Assembly: GCA_007745835.1 (NCBI GenBank)
Contig: CP036424.1
Span: 3,211,968-3,275,967 of the forward strand
Length of the DNA: 64,000 nucleotides
DNA from: Planctomycetes bacterium MalM25
Lineage (GTDB): Bacteria; Planctomycetota; Planctomycetia; Pirellulales; Lacipirellulaceae
Direction: 5' to 3'
In this document: positions 17,470 through 26,521 of the stretch, piece by piece
Layout of the letters: each line of letters opens with the position of its first letter
Numbering within the stretch: position 1 is the stretch's first letter
Translations under genes and position numbers: made by a program
The notes under the pieces: model-generated
Database searches by the model: none
The model's input: only the letters and a program-made list of their open reading frames with translations
Told to the model about the DNA's origin: nothing

Positions 17470-18396
17470 ATGGGCAAGAACCTTCAGACGGACTTGGCGG
17501 ACCTCGAGCATCTGCTCTCGGCGCAGGCGGAGCTCGTCGAGGAGATGGTCCTCGCCAGCTACCGGGCTCTGCACGAGCGATCGCTCGATGTCGCGGTGGA
17601 GGTCCTCGCCAAAGAGCCCGAAATCAACGCGAGCGAGGTCAACATCGAGGAGCACTGCCTCGAGGTGCTCGCCCTGCAGCAGCCGGTCGCGATCGACCTG
17701 CGGCGGGTGGCGGCCATGCTGAAGATCAACTCGGATCTCGAACGCATCGCCGACCTCGCGGTCAACGTCGCCGAGCGGACCAAGTCGTTGAACGAGTACC
17801 CGCAGGTCCGTGTCCCCGAGCCGCTCGAGCTGATGCTGGAGCGGGCGCTCGGCATGCTGCGCGACGCCCACGCCGCGTTCCTCCGCGTCGACGCCGACCT
17901 GGCCCGTGACGTGTGCTGCCGAGACGACGAGGTCGACGCGATCAACCGCGACGTCATCGCCGGCCTCGTGAAAGAGATGGAGAGCCAGCCGCAGGACGTC
18001 GCCGGCTACCTCCACGTCTTCTCGGTCTCCCGGATCATCGAACGCATCGGCGACCACGCGACGAACATCGCCGAGGACGTCGTCTACCTGGCGGAGGGGG
18101 AGATCACCCGCCACCACACGCGAACAAAGCGATCGCGTAGCGAAGCTGCGGCCTCGCCACCGAGGTCTCGGCCACCGCCTGGTCACCGGTCACCGTTTTG
18201 CGTGAGTTGGCTGAGAGGTCGCGACAAAGGGGCATGCAGGTCTGACCCCAACCGCGTGCCCGCGTTGGCATGCACTCGCATCGTCCAGCACGACGTTCCT
18301 GCGCTGCCAACACGATCTCTCCGCAAGGGCATGGCCAGGCCGGCGAACAGGCCCTTGTGCGCTGGCGCCGCACCGTCTCACGAGACAAGCAAGTAG
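17470..18396 (+). CDS. phoU: Phosphate transport regulator PhoU with unusual C-terminal extension
   Basis: PhoU links the Pst transporter with the PhoR sensor to hold down the phosphate response. Residues 1-215 are a full PhoU with two three-helix bundles (LVASYRAL-like E/D-rich motifs, NSDLERIADLAVNVAER, and the second IIERIGDHATNIAEDVVYL). PhoU normally ends soon after EGEITRHH. Here the frame runs about 90 residues further through Arg/Pro/Ser-rich sequence unlike PhoU, so the original stop may have been lost by insertion or a frameshift. No pst genes are in the window. The ATG at 17470 is preferred over 17359. Confidence 0.9.
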   Translation: MGKNLQTDLADLEHLLSAQAELVEEMVLASYRALHERSLDVAVEVLAKEPEINASEVNIEEHCLEVLALQQPVAIDLRRVAAMLKINSDLERIADLAVNVAERTKSLNEYPQVRVPEPLELMLERALGMLRDAHAAFLRVDADLARDVCCRDDEVDAINRDVIAGLVKEMESQPQDVAGYLHVFSVSRIIERIGDHATNIAEDVVYLAEGEITRHHTRTKRSRSEAAASPPRSRPPPGHRSPFCVSWLRGRDKGACRSDPNRVPALACTRIVQHDVPALPTRSLRKGMARPANRPLCAGAAPSHETSK

Positions 18397-18603
18397 GTGA
18401 AGTCCTCTTGCCCTCTTAAGTTGCGGGCCTATGACCCCCTGTGAAACAGCGGTGTGCTCGCTTGCGTGACGTGGCCGGAGGCCGCCGCGTCTGCAAACTC
18501 GACTTTGCTCTGGCGGTCGGCTAGGATCACTCGCAAGCCCGGAAGCGATTTGAGATTCGGAGATCGCCGCCTACTTCTTGTCCCCCAGTTGCCGGAGAGA
18601 ATC
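18397..18603. other. Intergenic region phoU/sulfatase
   Basis: 207 bases without a gene. It continues the atypical sequence that forms the phoU extension, including GGGGTCATAGGCCCGC on the reverse strand near 18422-18437. I see no terminator. Confidence 0.4.
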
Positions 18604-20958
18604 ATGTCACGATTGCCCGCTGTTTGCGCCTTCGTTCTGCTGGCGGCATCTCTCTCGACGGTCGGGGTTCGTGCCCAGCAGCCGCAGGTGGACCGCACGG
18701 TGCTGCCGATCCAGGCGCCCTGGTACCCACCGATCACGACGCTCGACGCCCGCGACGCCAAGGCCCCGCCGGTCTTCGAGGTGAAGGCGCCGAAGGGGGC
18801 TCCCAACGTGGTCGTGATCTTGCTCGACGACATCGGCTTCGGCGGCACCGGCGCGACCGGCAGCGTTCTGCCGACTCCGCACTTCGACAAGCTCGCGAAG
18901 AACGGCCTGCTCTACAACCAGTTCCACACGACGGCCCTCTGCTCGCCCACACGGCAAGCGCTGATCACCGGCCGCAACCACCACTCGTGCAACCAGGCGA
19001 AGATCACGGAGGTGGCGACCGCCTTCCCGGGCGCGACGGGCATGCTGCCGAACGACGTCGCGACCGTCGCGGAGATGCTGCGTCAGAACGGCTACAGCAC
19101 CGCCGCGTACGGCAAGCACCACGAGACGGCCGTCTGGGAGATCAGCCCCTCGGGCCCCTTCACGCGCTGGCCGAACTTCACGGGCTTCGATGAGTTCTAC
19201 GGGTTCCTCGGCGGGGAGACCAACCAGTGGGCGCCGGCGATCTACCACAACCTCAACCGGGTCGAGGCCCCCAACGAACCCGATTACCACTTCATGAACG
19301 ACATGGCGACCAAGTCGATCGAGTGGATCCGGTTCCAGCAAGCGTTGACGCCCGACAAGCCGTTCTTCGTCTACTTCGCGCCGGGCGCGGTCCACGCGCC
19401 GCACCACGTCCCCAAGTCGTACATCGAGAAGCAGCGGGGCCGGTTCGACGAGGGCTGGGACGTCATCCGTGAGCGGATCTTCGAACAGCAGAAGGCGCTG
19501 GGCGTCATCCCTCCGGAGACCAAGCTCGCCGCCAAGCCGGACGACATCAAGGACTGGGACGACCTGTCCAGCAAAGAGAAGAAACTCTACGCGCGCCAGG
19601 CCGAAGTCTTCGCCGCCTTCCTCGACATGACCGACCACGAGACGGGCCGCATGATCCAGGCGATCGAGGACCTGGGCGAGCTGGACAACACCCTGATCCT
19701 CTACATCGCTGGCGACAACGGCACCAGCGCCGAAGGGGGCATGTCGGGCCTCTACAACGAGATGACGTACTTCAACGCGGAGCCCGAAGGCTCGGACATC
19801 GACGTCATGCTCCAGCACTACGACGACTGGGGCGGGCCCTCGACCTATCCGCACATGGCCGCGGGCTGGGCCGTCGCCTTCGACTCGCCCTTCACCTGGA
19901 CCAAGCAGGTCGCCTCCAACTACGGCGGCACACGCAACGCGATGGTCGCCCACTGGCCGGACCGCATCCAAGCGAAGGGCGAGGTCCGATCGCAGTGGCA
20001 CCACGTGATCGACGTCGTGCCGACGATCCTCGAAGCCGCCAACCTGCCCCAGCCGCGGGTCGTCAATGGCACGCCGCAGCGGCCGATCGAGGGGGTCAGC
20101 ATGGTTTACACCTGGGACTACCCCCGTGCGCCGAGCCAGCACACGACCCAGTACTTCGAGATGTTCGGCAACCGGGGCATCTACTTCGACGGCTGGTTCG
20201 CCGGCACGGTCCACGTGAAGCCGTGGGCCAGCCCCGAGAACCGCTTCACCGAAGACACCTGGGAGCTGTACCACGTGGCTGAGGACTTCAGCATGTCGAC
20301 GGACCTCGCCGACAAGCACCCGGACATCCTCGAGAAGCTGCAGCAGGTCTTCCTGGGCGAGGCGGTCAAGTACAACGTGCTCCCGCTCGACGACCGCCGC
20401 GAGGAGCTCTTCAACCCGAAGCTCGCCGGGCGCCCCGACCTGATGTTCGGCCGCCGCGAGCTGACCCTCTACGAGGGGATGTACGGGCTGCTCGAGAACG
20501 ACTTCATCAACGTCAAGAACACCTCGTTCGAGGTCGTCGCCGAGGTCGAGAGCGGGGACGAACCCGCCAACGGCGTCATCGTCGCCCAGGGCGGACGGTT
20601 CGGCGGCTGGGCTTTGCACGTGAAGGACGGCGTGCCGATGTACACGTACAACTACCTGGGCCTCAAACGCTCGGTCGCGACCGGCGCGTCGAAGCTGCCC
20701 GAGGGGGCCTCGACCGTGAAGATGGACTTCGCGTACGACGGCGGCGACAAGCCCGGCGCCGGCGGGACCGCGACGCTCTACATCAACGGTCAGTCCGTCG
20801 GTTCGACCAAGGTCCCGAAGACCGAGTTCGCGATCTTCTCCGCCGACGAGTCCGCAGGCGTTGGCCTCGACATGGAAACGACCGTCTCGGACGAGTACGA
20901 AGAGGGGGACAACCGCTTCACCGGCAAGATCGTGAAGGTGTCGATCGCGCTCAAGTGA
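18604..20958 (+). CDS. Arylsulfatase (formylglycine type, secreted)
   Basis: The 784 residues have a Sec signal peptide (MSRLPAVCAFVLLAASLSTV, cleavage after VRA). The sulfatase core has the metal-binding LLDDIGFGG at 73-81 and the canonical CSPTR at 113-117, whose Cys113 is converted to formylglycine. Further blocks are AYGKHHE, PFFVYFAPGAVHAPHH and AGDNGTSAEGG. The C-terminal 150 residues are a beta-rich domain (GGWALHVKDGVPMYTYNYLG), typical of large planctomycete arylsulfatases. It likely releases sulfate from marine sulfated compounds in the periplasm. The ATG at 18604 follows GGAGAG. A transporter gene follows 64 bases later. Confidence 0.94.
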   Translation: MSRLPAVCAFVLLAASLSTVGVRAQQPQVDRTVLPIQAPWYPPITTLDARDAKAPPVFEVKAPKGAPNVVVILLDDIGFGGTGATGSVLPTPHFDKLAKNGLLYNQFHTTALCSPTRQALITGRNHHSCNQAKITEVATAFPGATGMLPNDVATVAEMLRQNGYSTAAYGKHHETAVWEISPSGPFTRWPNFTGFDEFYGFLGGETNQWAPAIYHNLNRVEAPNEPDYHFMNDMATKSIEWIRFQQALTPDKPFFVYFAPGAVHAPHHVPKSYIEKQRGRFDEGWDVIRERIFEQQKALGVIPPETKLAAKPDDIKDWDDLSSKEKKLYARQAEVFAAFLDMTDHETGRMIQAIEDLGELDNTLILYIAGDNGTSAEGGMSGLYNEMTYFNAEPEGSDIDVMLQHYDDWGGPSTYPHMAAGWAVAFDSPFTWTKQVASNYGGTRNAMVAHWPDRIQAKGEVRSQWHHVIDVVPTILEAANLPQPRVVNGTPQRPIEGVSMVYTWDYPRAPSQHTTQYFEMFGNRGIYFDGWFAGTVHVKPWASPENRFTEDTWELYHVAEDFSMSTDLADKHPDILEKLQQVFLGEAVKYNVLPLDDRREELFNPKLAGRPDLMFGRRELTLYEGMYGLLENDFINVKNTSFEVVAEVESGDEPANGVIVAQGGRFGGWALHVKDGVPMYTYNYLGLKRSVATGASKLPEGASTVKMDFAYDGGDKPGAGGTATLYINGQSVGSTKVPKTEFAIFSADESAGVGLDMETTVSDEYEEGDNRFTGKIVKVSIALK

Positions 20959-21022
20959 CGCCTGACCTTGGCGGCCTTCCCGAAGGTGTGACTGGAACCG
21001 GGTTCGGTTACAATCACGCCCC

Positions 21023-22009
21023 GTGACACGCACCCTCAACCTGCTCGCGAACCTCTTCCCCGTCTGGACCGTGTTGTGCTGCCTCGCCGCGCTGTGGCGG
21101 CCGGGGCTGTTCGAGTGGTTCGGGCCGTGCATCGTGCCGGCGCTGGGCGTCATCATGCTAGGGATGGGCGTCACCCTTTCGGTCGACGACTTCACCCGCG
21201 TGCTGCGGACGCCGCGGCCCGTGCTGCTGGGGTTCCTCGCGCAGTTCACCATCATGCCGCTCTTGGGCTGGGCGATCTCGGCGGGGCTGGGCCTGCCGAC
21301 CGAGATCGCCGTGGGGGTGATCCTCGTGTCGTGCTGCCCGGGGGGGACCGCGTCGAACGTGGTGACCTTCATCGCCCGGGCGAACCTGGCGCTGTCGCTG
21401 TTGATGACGATGTGCTCGACGTTCGGCGCGATCGTGCTGACGCCGCTGCTCACGAAGTGGCTGGTCGGCGAGCGGCTGCCGGTCGATGCGTGGGGGCTGT
21501 TCAAGACGACCGTCCTGGTGGTGTTGCTGCCGGTGCTGGCCGGCCTGGCGTTGCACCACCTGACGCCCCGGCTGGTCAAGCGGGTGACGCCCGTCGCGCC
21601 GCTGGTGAGCGTGTTCGCCATCGCGCTGATCTGCGCGAACATCCTCGGCCGCAACGCCGAGCAGGTGATCGCCCACAGCGGCGTGCTGGTCGCGGCGATC
21701 GCCATGCTGCACGCGGGCGGGTTCGCGTTGGGCTACGCGTTGGCGCGGCTCTTGGGCTTTGAAGAGCTGATCCGTAGGACCGTGTCGATCGAGGTCGGCA
21801 TGCAGAACTCGGGGCTCGGCGCCGTGCTGGCGAAGGAGCACTTCACCAACCCGCAGACGCTCGTCTGCCTGGCCGCCGTGCCGTGCGCGATCTCGGCCGT
21901 GATGCACTCGGTGATCGGCAGCGTGCTGGCGGTCGGGTGGCGACTGCGGGCCGCCGACGAGCCGGCGGTTGATCCGCCGAACGAAGCCGCCCCAATCCAA
22001 AGGGGTTGA
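21023..22009 (+). CDS. Bile acid:sodium symporter (BASS) family transporter
   Basis: The 328 residues have about ten membrane helices. Family motifs are GVIMLGMGVTLSVDDF near 38-53, GVILVSCCPGGTASNVVTFIA near 96-116 and the C-terminal SIEVGMQNSGLGAVLAKEHF. Members move organic anions or pantothenate with sodium. The substrate is not predictable. The start is GTG at 21023. It follows the arylsulfatase in the same direction, so it could import a product of sulfatase action (inference). Confidence 0.92.
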   Translation: MTRTLNLLANLFPVWTVLCCLAALWRPGLFEWFGPCIVPALGVIMLGMGVTLSVDDFTRVLRTPRPVLLGFLAQFTIMPLLGWAISAGLGLPTEIAVGVILVSCCPGGTASNVVTFIARANLALSLLMTMCSTFGAIVLTPLLTKWLVGERLPVDAWGLFKTTVLVVLLPVLAGLALHHLTPRLVKRVTPVAPLVSVFAIALICANILGRNAEQVIAHSGVLVAAIAMLHAGGFALGYALARLLGFEELIRRTVSIEVGMQNSGLGAVLAKEHFTNPQTLVCLAAVPCAISAVMHSVIGSVLAVGWRLRAADEPAVDPPNEAAPIQRG

Positions 22010-22103
22010 GTCAACGACGATTCTTGGCCGCGCGAATTGTTTAACGACCCCCCGCGCCAATCCCGGGCGAGAGGCCCGAAACGGGTGGTTCGCTTCCAAC
22101 AAT

Positions 22104-22550
22104 TCAATCGACGTCCGGCGTGGGCGCCTCGCCGAGCAGGCTCTGCGTGATCGCCGCGAAGACGGGGCCGGCAGTCTTCAGCTCGCGGTCTTCCGATTGG
22201 CTGAGGATCAGGTAGGTCGATCCCCCCCGGTGGCAGGCGCGGACGCGGCAGGTGCTGGTCAGGTCGAGGTAGAAGAAGCTGGCGTCCACGCCGGTGAGCT
22301 TCACCTCGGCGATCTCCTCGGGAGCGTCGGTGGTCTCCAGCTCGGGGTACTCCCCCTTGAGGGCCTCGACCGCCTGGCTCACCACGTGCGGCAGATCGAG
22401 CGAGTCGGCGTAGACGATCAGCGTCCAGAACGCCGTGTTCGGGCTGGTGACCGTCAGGTTGAGCCGGGCCTCGTCGTCGCTGTCCTCTTCGAGGGTCCAG
22501 TTGTCGGGGTAGGCGAACGAGATCCCGGAGCGGTCGTAGGTGGCGAACAC
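22104..22550 (-). CDS. Conserved hypothetical, PsbP/DcrB-like fold
   Basis: The 148 residues begin MFATYDRSGISFAYPDNWTL, the beta-hairpin opening seen in DUF1795/PsbP-like small domains, and continue with FWTLIVYADS and DASFFYLDLTSTCRVRACHR. There is no signal peptide. The function is unknown. It is convergent with the BASS transporter, and its upstream side faces a divergent TPR lipoprotein gene. Confidence 0.65.
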   Translation of the reverse strand: MFATYDRSGISFAYPDNWTLEEDSDDEARLNLTVTSPNTAFWTLIVYADSLDLPHVVSQAVEALKGEYPELETTDAPEEIAEVKLTGVDASFFYLDLTSTCRVRACHRGGSTYLILSQSEDRELKTAGPVFAAITQSLLGEAPTPDVD

Positions 22551-22594
22551 GGGCGTGCGAGGGGGGTGCTAGCAAGCGGTTGTGGGCAGAGCCC

Positions 22595-22616
22595 CCAGCC
22601 TAACGCTTGAGGCTGG
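22595..22616. repeat. Hairpin CCAGCCT/AGGCTGG
   Basis: A perfect 7-base stem with an 8-base loop AACGCTTG, between the divergent genes at 22550 and 22678. It resembles a dispersed short palindrome (inference). Confidence 0.5.
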
Positions 22617-22677
22617 CGTTGTGACCGGGGCGGGGGGTCGATAGTCTCCGCAGGTTGCGGCCCCCAGCGGCCGATAA

Positions 22678-23631
22678 ATGCGGAGAGTGTCACACACCCT
22701 TCGAACCAACTCATCCAGGCTCAACTTGAACCGAGCCCGCCTTAAAACGCGAACCGGCCCCCTGCTAGCGATCGCGTTGATCGGCTCGCTGCTGCTGCCG
22801 GGCTGCGCCATGACCCGCCGGAACCAGCGGCCCGATTACGTGGCCCAGGCGAAGCAGATGTGGCGGCGGGGGGTGACGGCGCTCGAATCGGGCAAGCTCG
22901 GCGAGGCCGAGTCGTGGCTCCGCCAGGCGGCGGAGGCCTCGCCCGACGACGCCCCCACGCAGCGTCACCTGGCCGAGGCCCTCTGGCAGAGCGGCCAGCA
23001 CGACGAGGCGCTCGAGTGCGCCGAGGCGGCTTGCCGCTGCGCCCCGCAAGACTGCGAATCGACCGTCCGGGCGGGCCAGATGCGGCTCGCCCAGGGCGAC
23101 GCGGGGCAGGCGAACGACTGGGCCGACCGGTCGATCGACCTCAACACCCGCTCCGCCGACGCGTGGGCCCTGCGGGGCCGCTCGCACCAACGGCTCGGCG
23201 ACACCGACCGGGCGTTGGCCGATTACCAGCAGGCGCTCCGCTACGCCCCGAGCGACCCGCAGCTGCTGACCGACGTCGCCCTGCTCCACCGGGCCCGGGG
23301 CGACCACCGACGGTGCCTGACGACGCTGCACCAGCTGATCGACGCCTACCCGCCCGGCCAAGAGCCGGCCGGCGCGCTGGCCCTGGCGGGCGAGTCTTAC
23401 CTCGCCCTCGGCCGCGCTAGCGAGGCCGCCGACACGCTGCAGCTCGCCTCGACCCGCGGGCCGGCGGACGCGGATCTGCTGTACCGTCTCGCCGAGGCGC
23501 AAGCCGCCTGCGGCAACCGCGACCTGGCGATGGCGGACGCGCAACGGGCGCTCGACCTCGACGCGCAGCACGACGGCAGCCGCCAGCTGCTCGCCCGCCT
23601 GCGGTCGGCCGACACGGCCCGCCTCCGCTGA
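22678..23631 (+). CDS. TPR-repeat lipoprotein
   Basis: The 317 residues carry a lipoprotein signal with lipobox LLPGC near residue 42 (IALIGSLLLPGCAM), after a longer basic N-terminus. About six tetratricopeptide repeats follow from residue 55, for example AKQMWRRGVTALESGKLGEA and SADAWALRGRSHQRLGDTDR. It probably serves as a protein-binding scaffold on the periplasmic side of a membrane. It is followed 97 bases later by a small conserved gene. Confidence 0.85.
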   Translation: MRRVSHTLRTNSSRLNLNRARLKTRTGPLLAIALIGSLLLPGCAMTRRNQRPDYVAQAKQMWRRGVTALESGKLGEAESWLRQAAEASPDDAPTQRHLAEALWQSGQHDEALECAEAACRCAPQDCESTVRAGQMRLAQGDAGQANDWADRSIDLNTRSADAWALRGRSHQRLGDTDRALADYQQALRYAPSDPQLLTDVALLHRARGDHRRCLTTLHQLIDAYPPGQEPAGALALAGESYLALGRASEAADTLQLASTRGPADADLLYRLAEAQAACGNRDLAMADAQRALDLDAQHDGSRQLLARLRSADTARLR

Positions 23632-23728
23632 AGCGGAATAACCGGCGCATCCGGAACCGGAGCGGCCCCGGCCCGTGGCGTGACCTACGGTTGAGCACGA
23701 AAACCTCCCGTAGCCCGTGGACCGTCCG

Positions 23729-23992
23729 ATGGCCGACACGCTCCTCCCCGCTGAAACCCCCGCCGCCCCGCAAGCGAACGAGGCCGCGCCGTTTGTCGAT
23801 CGCCGCAGCCAACGCGGCTCGGGCACGCCCGGGCGCGAACGGCGTCAGTTCACCAACAGCCACAGCGGCCTGTCGGACGAGGCGGCCGAGCTGGCCAGCG
23901 CCATCGACAGCTACAAGGCGCGACACCGCCGGCGGTTCATCAACTACGAAGAGATGCTCAACGTTGTGAAGGCGTTGGGTTACTCGCGCTGA
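23729..23992 (+). CDS. Small conserved protein of unknown function
   Basis: The 87 residues start MADTLLPAETPAAPQANEAA (an in-frame GTG at 23717 is also possible). The first half is polar and disordered. The second half is a compact segment with LSDEAAELASAIDSYKARHR and INYEEMLNVVKALGYSR. The clean domain at the C-terminus and coding-like composition argue for a real gene. I recognise it only as the kind of small protein conserved in planctomycetes. Confidence 0.65.
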   Translation: MADTLLPAETPAAPQANEAAPFVDRRSQRGSGTPGRERRQFTNSHSGLSDEAAELASAIDSYKARHRRRFINYEEMLNVVKALGYSR

Positions 23993-24023
23993 GAGCGGCC
24001 GATTCGAGTGAAGCCTTCGCGGG

Positions 24024-24090
24024 GCGCCCGAGGCTAGCGCCTTCGGCTCAAGGTTGCGCGAACTGAGCCGAAGGCGCTAGCCTCGGGCGC
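24024..24090. repeat. Long perfect palindrome (GAGCCGAAGGCGCTAGCCTC family)
   Basis: Arms of 27 bases (24024-24050 and 24064-24090) are perfectly complementary around a 13-base loop, with core GGCTAGCGCCTTCGGCTC. It sits between a rightward and a leftward gene, where it can act as a bidirectional terminator-like hairpin, although no T-run follows. Confidence 0.85.
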
Positions 24091-24112
24091 AAACGGGTCG
24101 GTAGCGTTCGCC

Positions 24113-25090
24113 TCATGCTCCCTCTTCCCAGAACGCCGTCTGCAGGCGTTCGACGCGGACGTAGCCCGTCACGCGCCCCCCCGCGCCGAGCACCGCCGCG
24201 AGCGGCTGCCCAGTCGATTCGAGCTCGGTCAGGGCCTCCAAGAAGGGCGTGGTCTCGCGGAACTCGATGAGCGGCTCCACCGGCAGCTGCCCCTCCTCGG
24301 GCGGCTCGGTAAGCAGCCGCGACGCCCGCACGTAGCCCCGCCGAGCCGACTTCTTATCGGTCCGCGCCGGTTCGATCGGCCAGGCGTCGTGGTGATGGCG
24401 GCGGGCCAGGCGGAGCACGTCCTCCGGCTTCGCCTTCGTGGTGAGTCGCGGCTCGCTGCCGACCGACTGCAAGTACTCCTTGAGCGGCTTGCTGCCGATC
24501 GAGAAGGTCGCCATAGCGAGGTCGCGTTGCGCGGACGACAGCAAGCCAACCGCTTGGCCCTCGGAGAAGGCGTCGGCCAGCTCGCGTCGGCGGACCGAGG
24601 CGCGGAGCGGCTGGATCGACGCCCCGGTCACGACGCTCAACCCCCGGCTGGCGAGCCACAGCACCGAGCTGGGCGCGGCGAGCGCCACCGCGGCCGTCAC
24701 CAGGCCGCCCGAACAACGCCGCAGCAAGAGGTAGGGCGCCTGCAAGAACGCCCGCTTGGGGAGCAGCTCGCCGAACAGGAAGACGACCGGCGCCATGATC
24801 AGCGTCATCGCCATCTCGCCCGGCAGCCCGGCCGTCGGCAGCAGCACGCCCGCCGCGGCGACGATCGCCGACGAGGCGAGGTAGTTCGCCACGTTGTTGC
24901 CCACCAGCGCCGTGGCGACGAACGCCTCCGGGTGGTTGGACGACCAGAGCAGACCGCGTGCGGACCGCACGCCGGCGACCGCGTCGATCACCAGCCGCAT
25001 GCGGGGCACACGGTAGAAGCCGGTCTCGACGCCGCTGAAGAACGCGCTGAGCGCCAGGCCGATCAGGAAGACGACGAGGGCGTAGATCAT
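24113..25090 (-). CDS. CNNM/DUF21 membrane protein, shorter paralog
   Basis: The 325 residues start with a CNNM transmembrane domain (LSAFFSGVETGFYRVPRMRL, then GNNVANYLASSAIVAA and VFLFGELLPKRAF) as in CorC/HlyC-type ion transporters. The following region is shorter and less typical of paired CBS domains, and the C-terminal CorC domain is absent. It overlaps the upstream gene by 4 bases, so the two proteins are translationally coupled and may pair. A role in magnesium or other divalent-ion export is a family-level guess. Confidence 0.8.
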   Translation of the reverse strand: MIYALVVFLIGLALSAFFSGVETGFYRVPRMRLVIDAVAGVRSARGLLWSSNHPEAFVATALVGNNVANYLASSAIVAAAGVLLPTAGLPGEMAMTLIMAPVVFLFGELLPKRAFLQAPYLLLRRCSGGLVTAAVALAAPSSVLWLASRGLSVVTGASIQPLRASVRRRELADAFSEGQAVGLLSSAQRDLAMATFSIGSKPLKEYLQSVGSEPRLTTKAKPEDVLRLARRHHHDAWPIEPARTDKKSARRGYVRASRLLTEPPEEGQLPVEPLIEFRETTPFLEALTELESTGQPLAAVLGAGGRVTGYVRVERLQTAFWEEGA

Positions 25091-26451
25091 CGCGGTCCCC
25101 CCTCGCCCGCTTCGAGCGCGGCCTGGTCACCCAAGAGTTCGATCCGCACGACGAGCGGATCGTCGCCCGTCTCCTCGGCGGAACCGTCGGTCACGATCCA
25201 CACGAGCCCGCCCGCCTCGACGCGATCGCCCAGGCAGGCGGAACGTTCGAGAACCTCTTGCAACAGTCCGCCGACCGTCAGGCTGCGAGCCTCCGTGAGA
25301 GTCGCGGCGAGAGCCTTGCCGGCGTGGGCGCCGCCGTGGGTCGTCGCCCACGGCTTGAGCAGCTTCGTCACCCGCCGCAGCGGAGTGGCTCCCGAGGCCT
25401 CCCAGGCCCGTTCGCCGAGCGGGACGAGCCGGGCGGCGTAGGCGTCGTGCGGGTCGATGTGCGTGGCGTCGCGCAGCACCGAGTCGAGCAGCCGTTCGAG
25501 CGGCACGATGCCGATCGTCTCGCCCAGCTCGTTGATCACCACCGCGACCCGGCGGCCCTCGTCGCGCAGCCGGTTGAGCGCGTCGGCCGCGGAGGCGCAC
25601 CAGGGGACGATCGTGAGCGGCTCGGCGCGACGGTCGAGCCGGTCGGGCGGCAGCATGGCGAGGCGGCTGATCGGCACAGCGCCGGCGATCTCATCCGTTT
25701 CGGGCTCGGTCACCAACACGTACTCCCCCACGCCCCGCGTCTGACCGACCAGGTCGTCGAGGCTCACCGGCGGACGGAGCACGAGGCAGCGGTTGCGTGG
25801 GCGCATCAGCTCCGCGGCGGTCAGGTCGGCCAGCTCGACCAACCGCTGCAAGACCTGCCGCTCCTGCATCATGAGCGACTTGTTATCGATCGACTCGTCC
25901 GACCGCAGCTCGACCGCCTTCTCCAGGTCGGCCAGCTCGAGGTAGGGCTCCGGCCTGAGCTTCGGGAGCATCAGTCGGGCGCACGCGTTGCTCGCCGACT
26001 GCAACGGGGGGAGCAACGGATCGACCAGCCGCGCCGCCGCGGAGAGGGGGGCCGCCACCAACCCGCTCAGCCAGCGAGGGCGGAGCACCGCCAGGCTCTT
26101 CGGCAGCACCTCGCTGAGCAGGATGATCGCGAACAGCGCCCCCAGGGTGAACAGCAGCGGCGCCCAGGCCGAAGCCGTCTCCGCCTTGCGGAGGCGCATC
26201 GCGACCACCTCGGTCAGGGCGTAGTAGGTCAGGTTGACGACCAAGTTCCAGAACAGGATCGCCGTCAGCAGCCGCTCGGGACGGGCCAACAGCCCCGCGG
26301 CGCGGCGGTCGCTGGGGGAGCCGCCCGCCATGTCGGTCCGGTCGGACCGCGAGATCGAGAAGAGGGCCGCCTCGCTGCCGGAGAAGAACGCCGACGCCGT
26401 CACCAGGACGGCCATCGTCGTCAGCTCAAACCAGTAGTCCAGCAGGGGCAT
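25087..26451 (-). CDS. CNNM/DUF21-CBS protein (CorC/HlyC family)
   Basis: The 454 residues have a CNNM domain (ASAFFSGSEAALFSISRSDR, then ILFWNLVVNLTYYALTE and SEVLPKSLAVLRPRW), a CBS-pair region at about 200-320 (MMQERQVLQRLVELADLTA, ELMRPRNRC, INELGETIGIVPLERLLDSV) and a C-terminal CorC-like domain (TVGGLLQEVLERSACLGDRV and GLVWIV). It probably takes part in divalent-cation handling at the inner membrane. It is upstream in the pair with 24113-25090. Confidence 0.88.
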   Translation of the reverse strand: MPLLDYWFELTTMAVLVTASAFFSGSEAALFSISRSDRTDMAGGSPSDRRAAGLLARPERLLTAILFWNLVVNLTYYALTEVVAMRLRKAETASAWAPLLFTLGALFAIILLSEVLPKSLAVLRPRWLSGLVAAPLSAAARLVDPLLPPLQSASNACARLMLPKLRPEPYLELADLEKAVELRSDESIDNKSLMMQERQVLQRLVELADLTAAELMRPRNRCLVLRPPVSLDDLVGQTRGVGEYVLVTEPETDEIAGAVPISRLAMLPPDRLDRRAEPLTIVPWCASAADALNRLRDEGRRVAVVINELGETIGIVPLERLLDSVLRDATHIDPHDAYAARLVPLGERAWEASGATPLRRVTKLLKPWATTHGGAHAGKALAATLTEARSLTVGGLLQEVLERSACLGDRVEAGGLVWIVTDGSAEETGDDPLVVRIELLGDQAALEAGEGGPR

Positions 26452-26521
26452 CGGCGGATGGCGGGGGAAACCTGAGTGCTCGGCTCAATTCTAGCACACC
26501 CACCCCGACGACGCGCCGTCG

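Noticed and set aside
18607-21705. Minus-strand open frame of 1032 codons opposite sulfatase and BASS genes
   Set aside because: It is an antisense shadow of high-GC codon usage; the plus-strand proteins have catalytic motifs and signal peptides, this frame has none.
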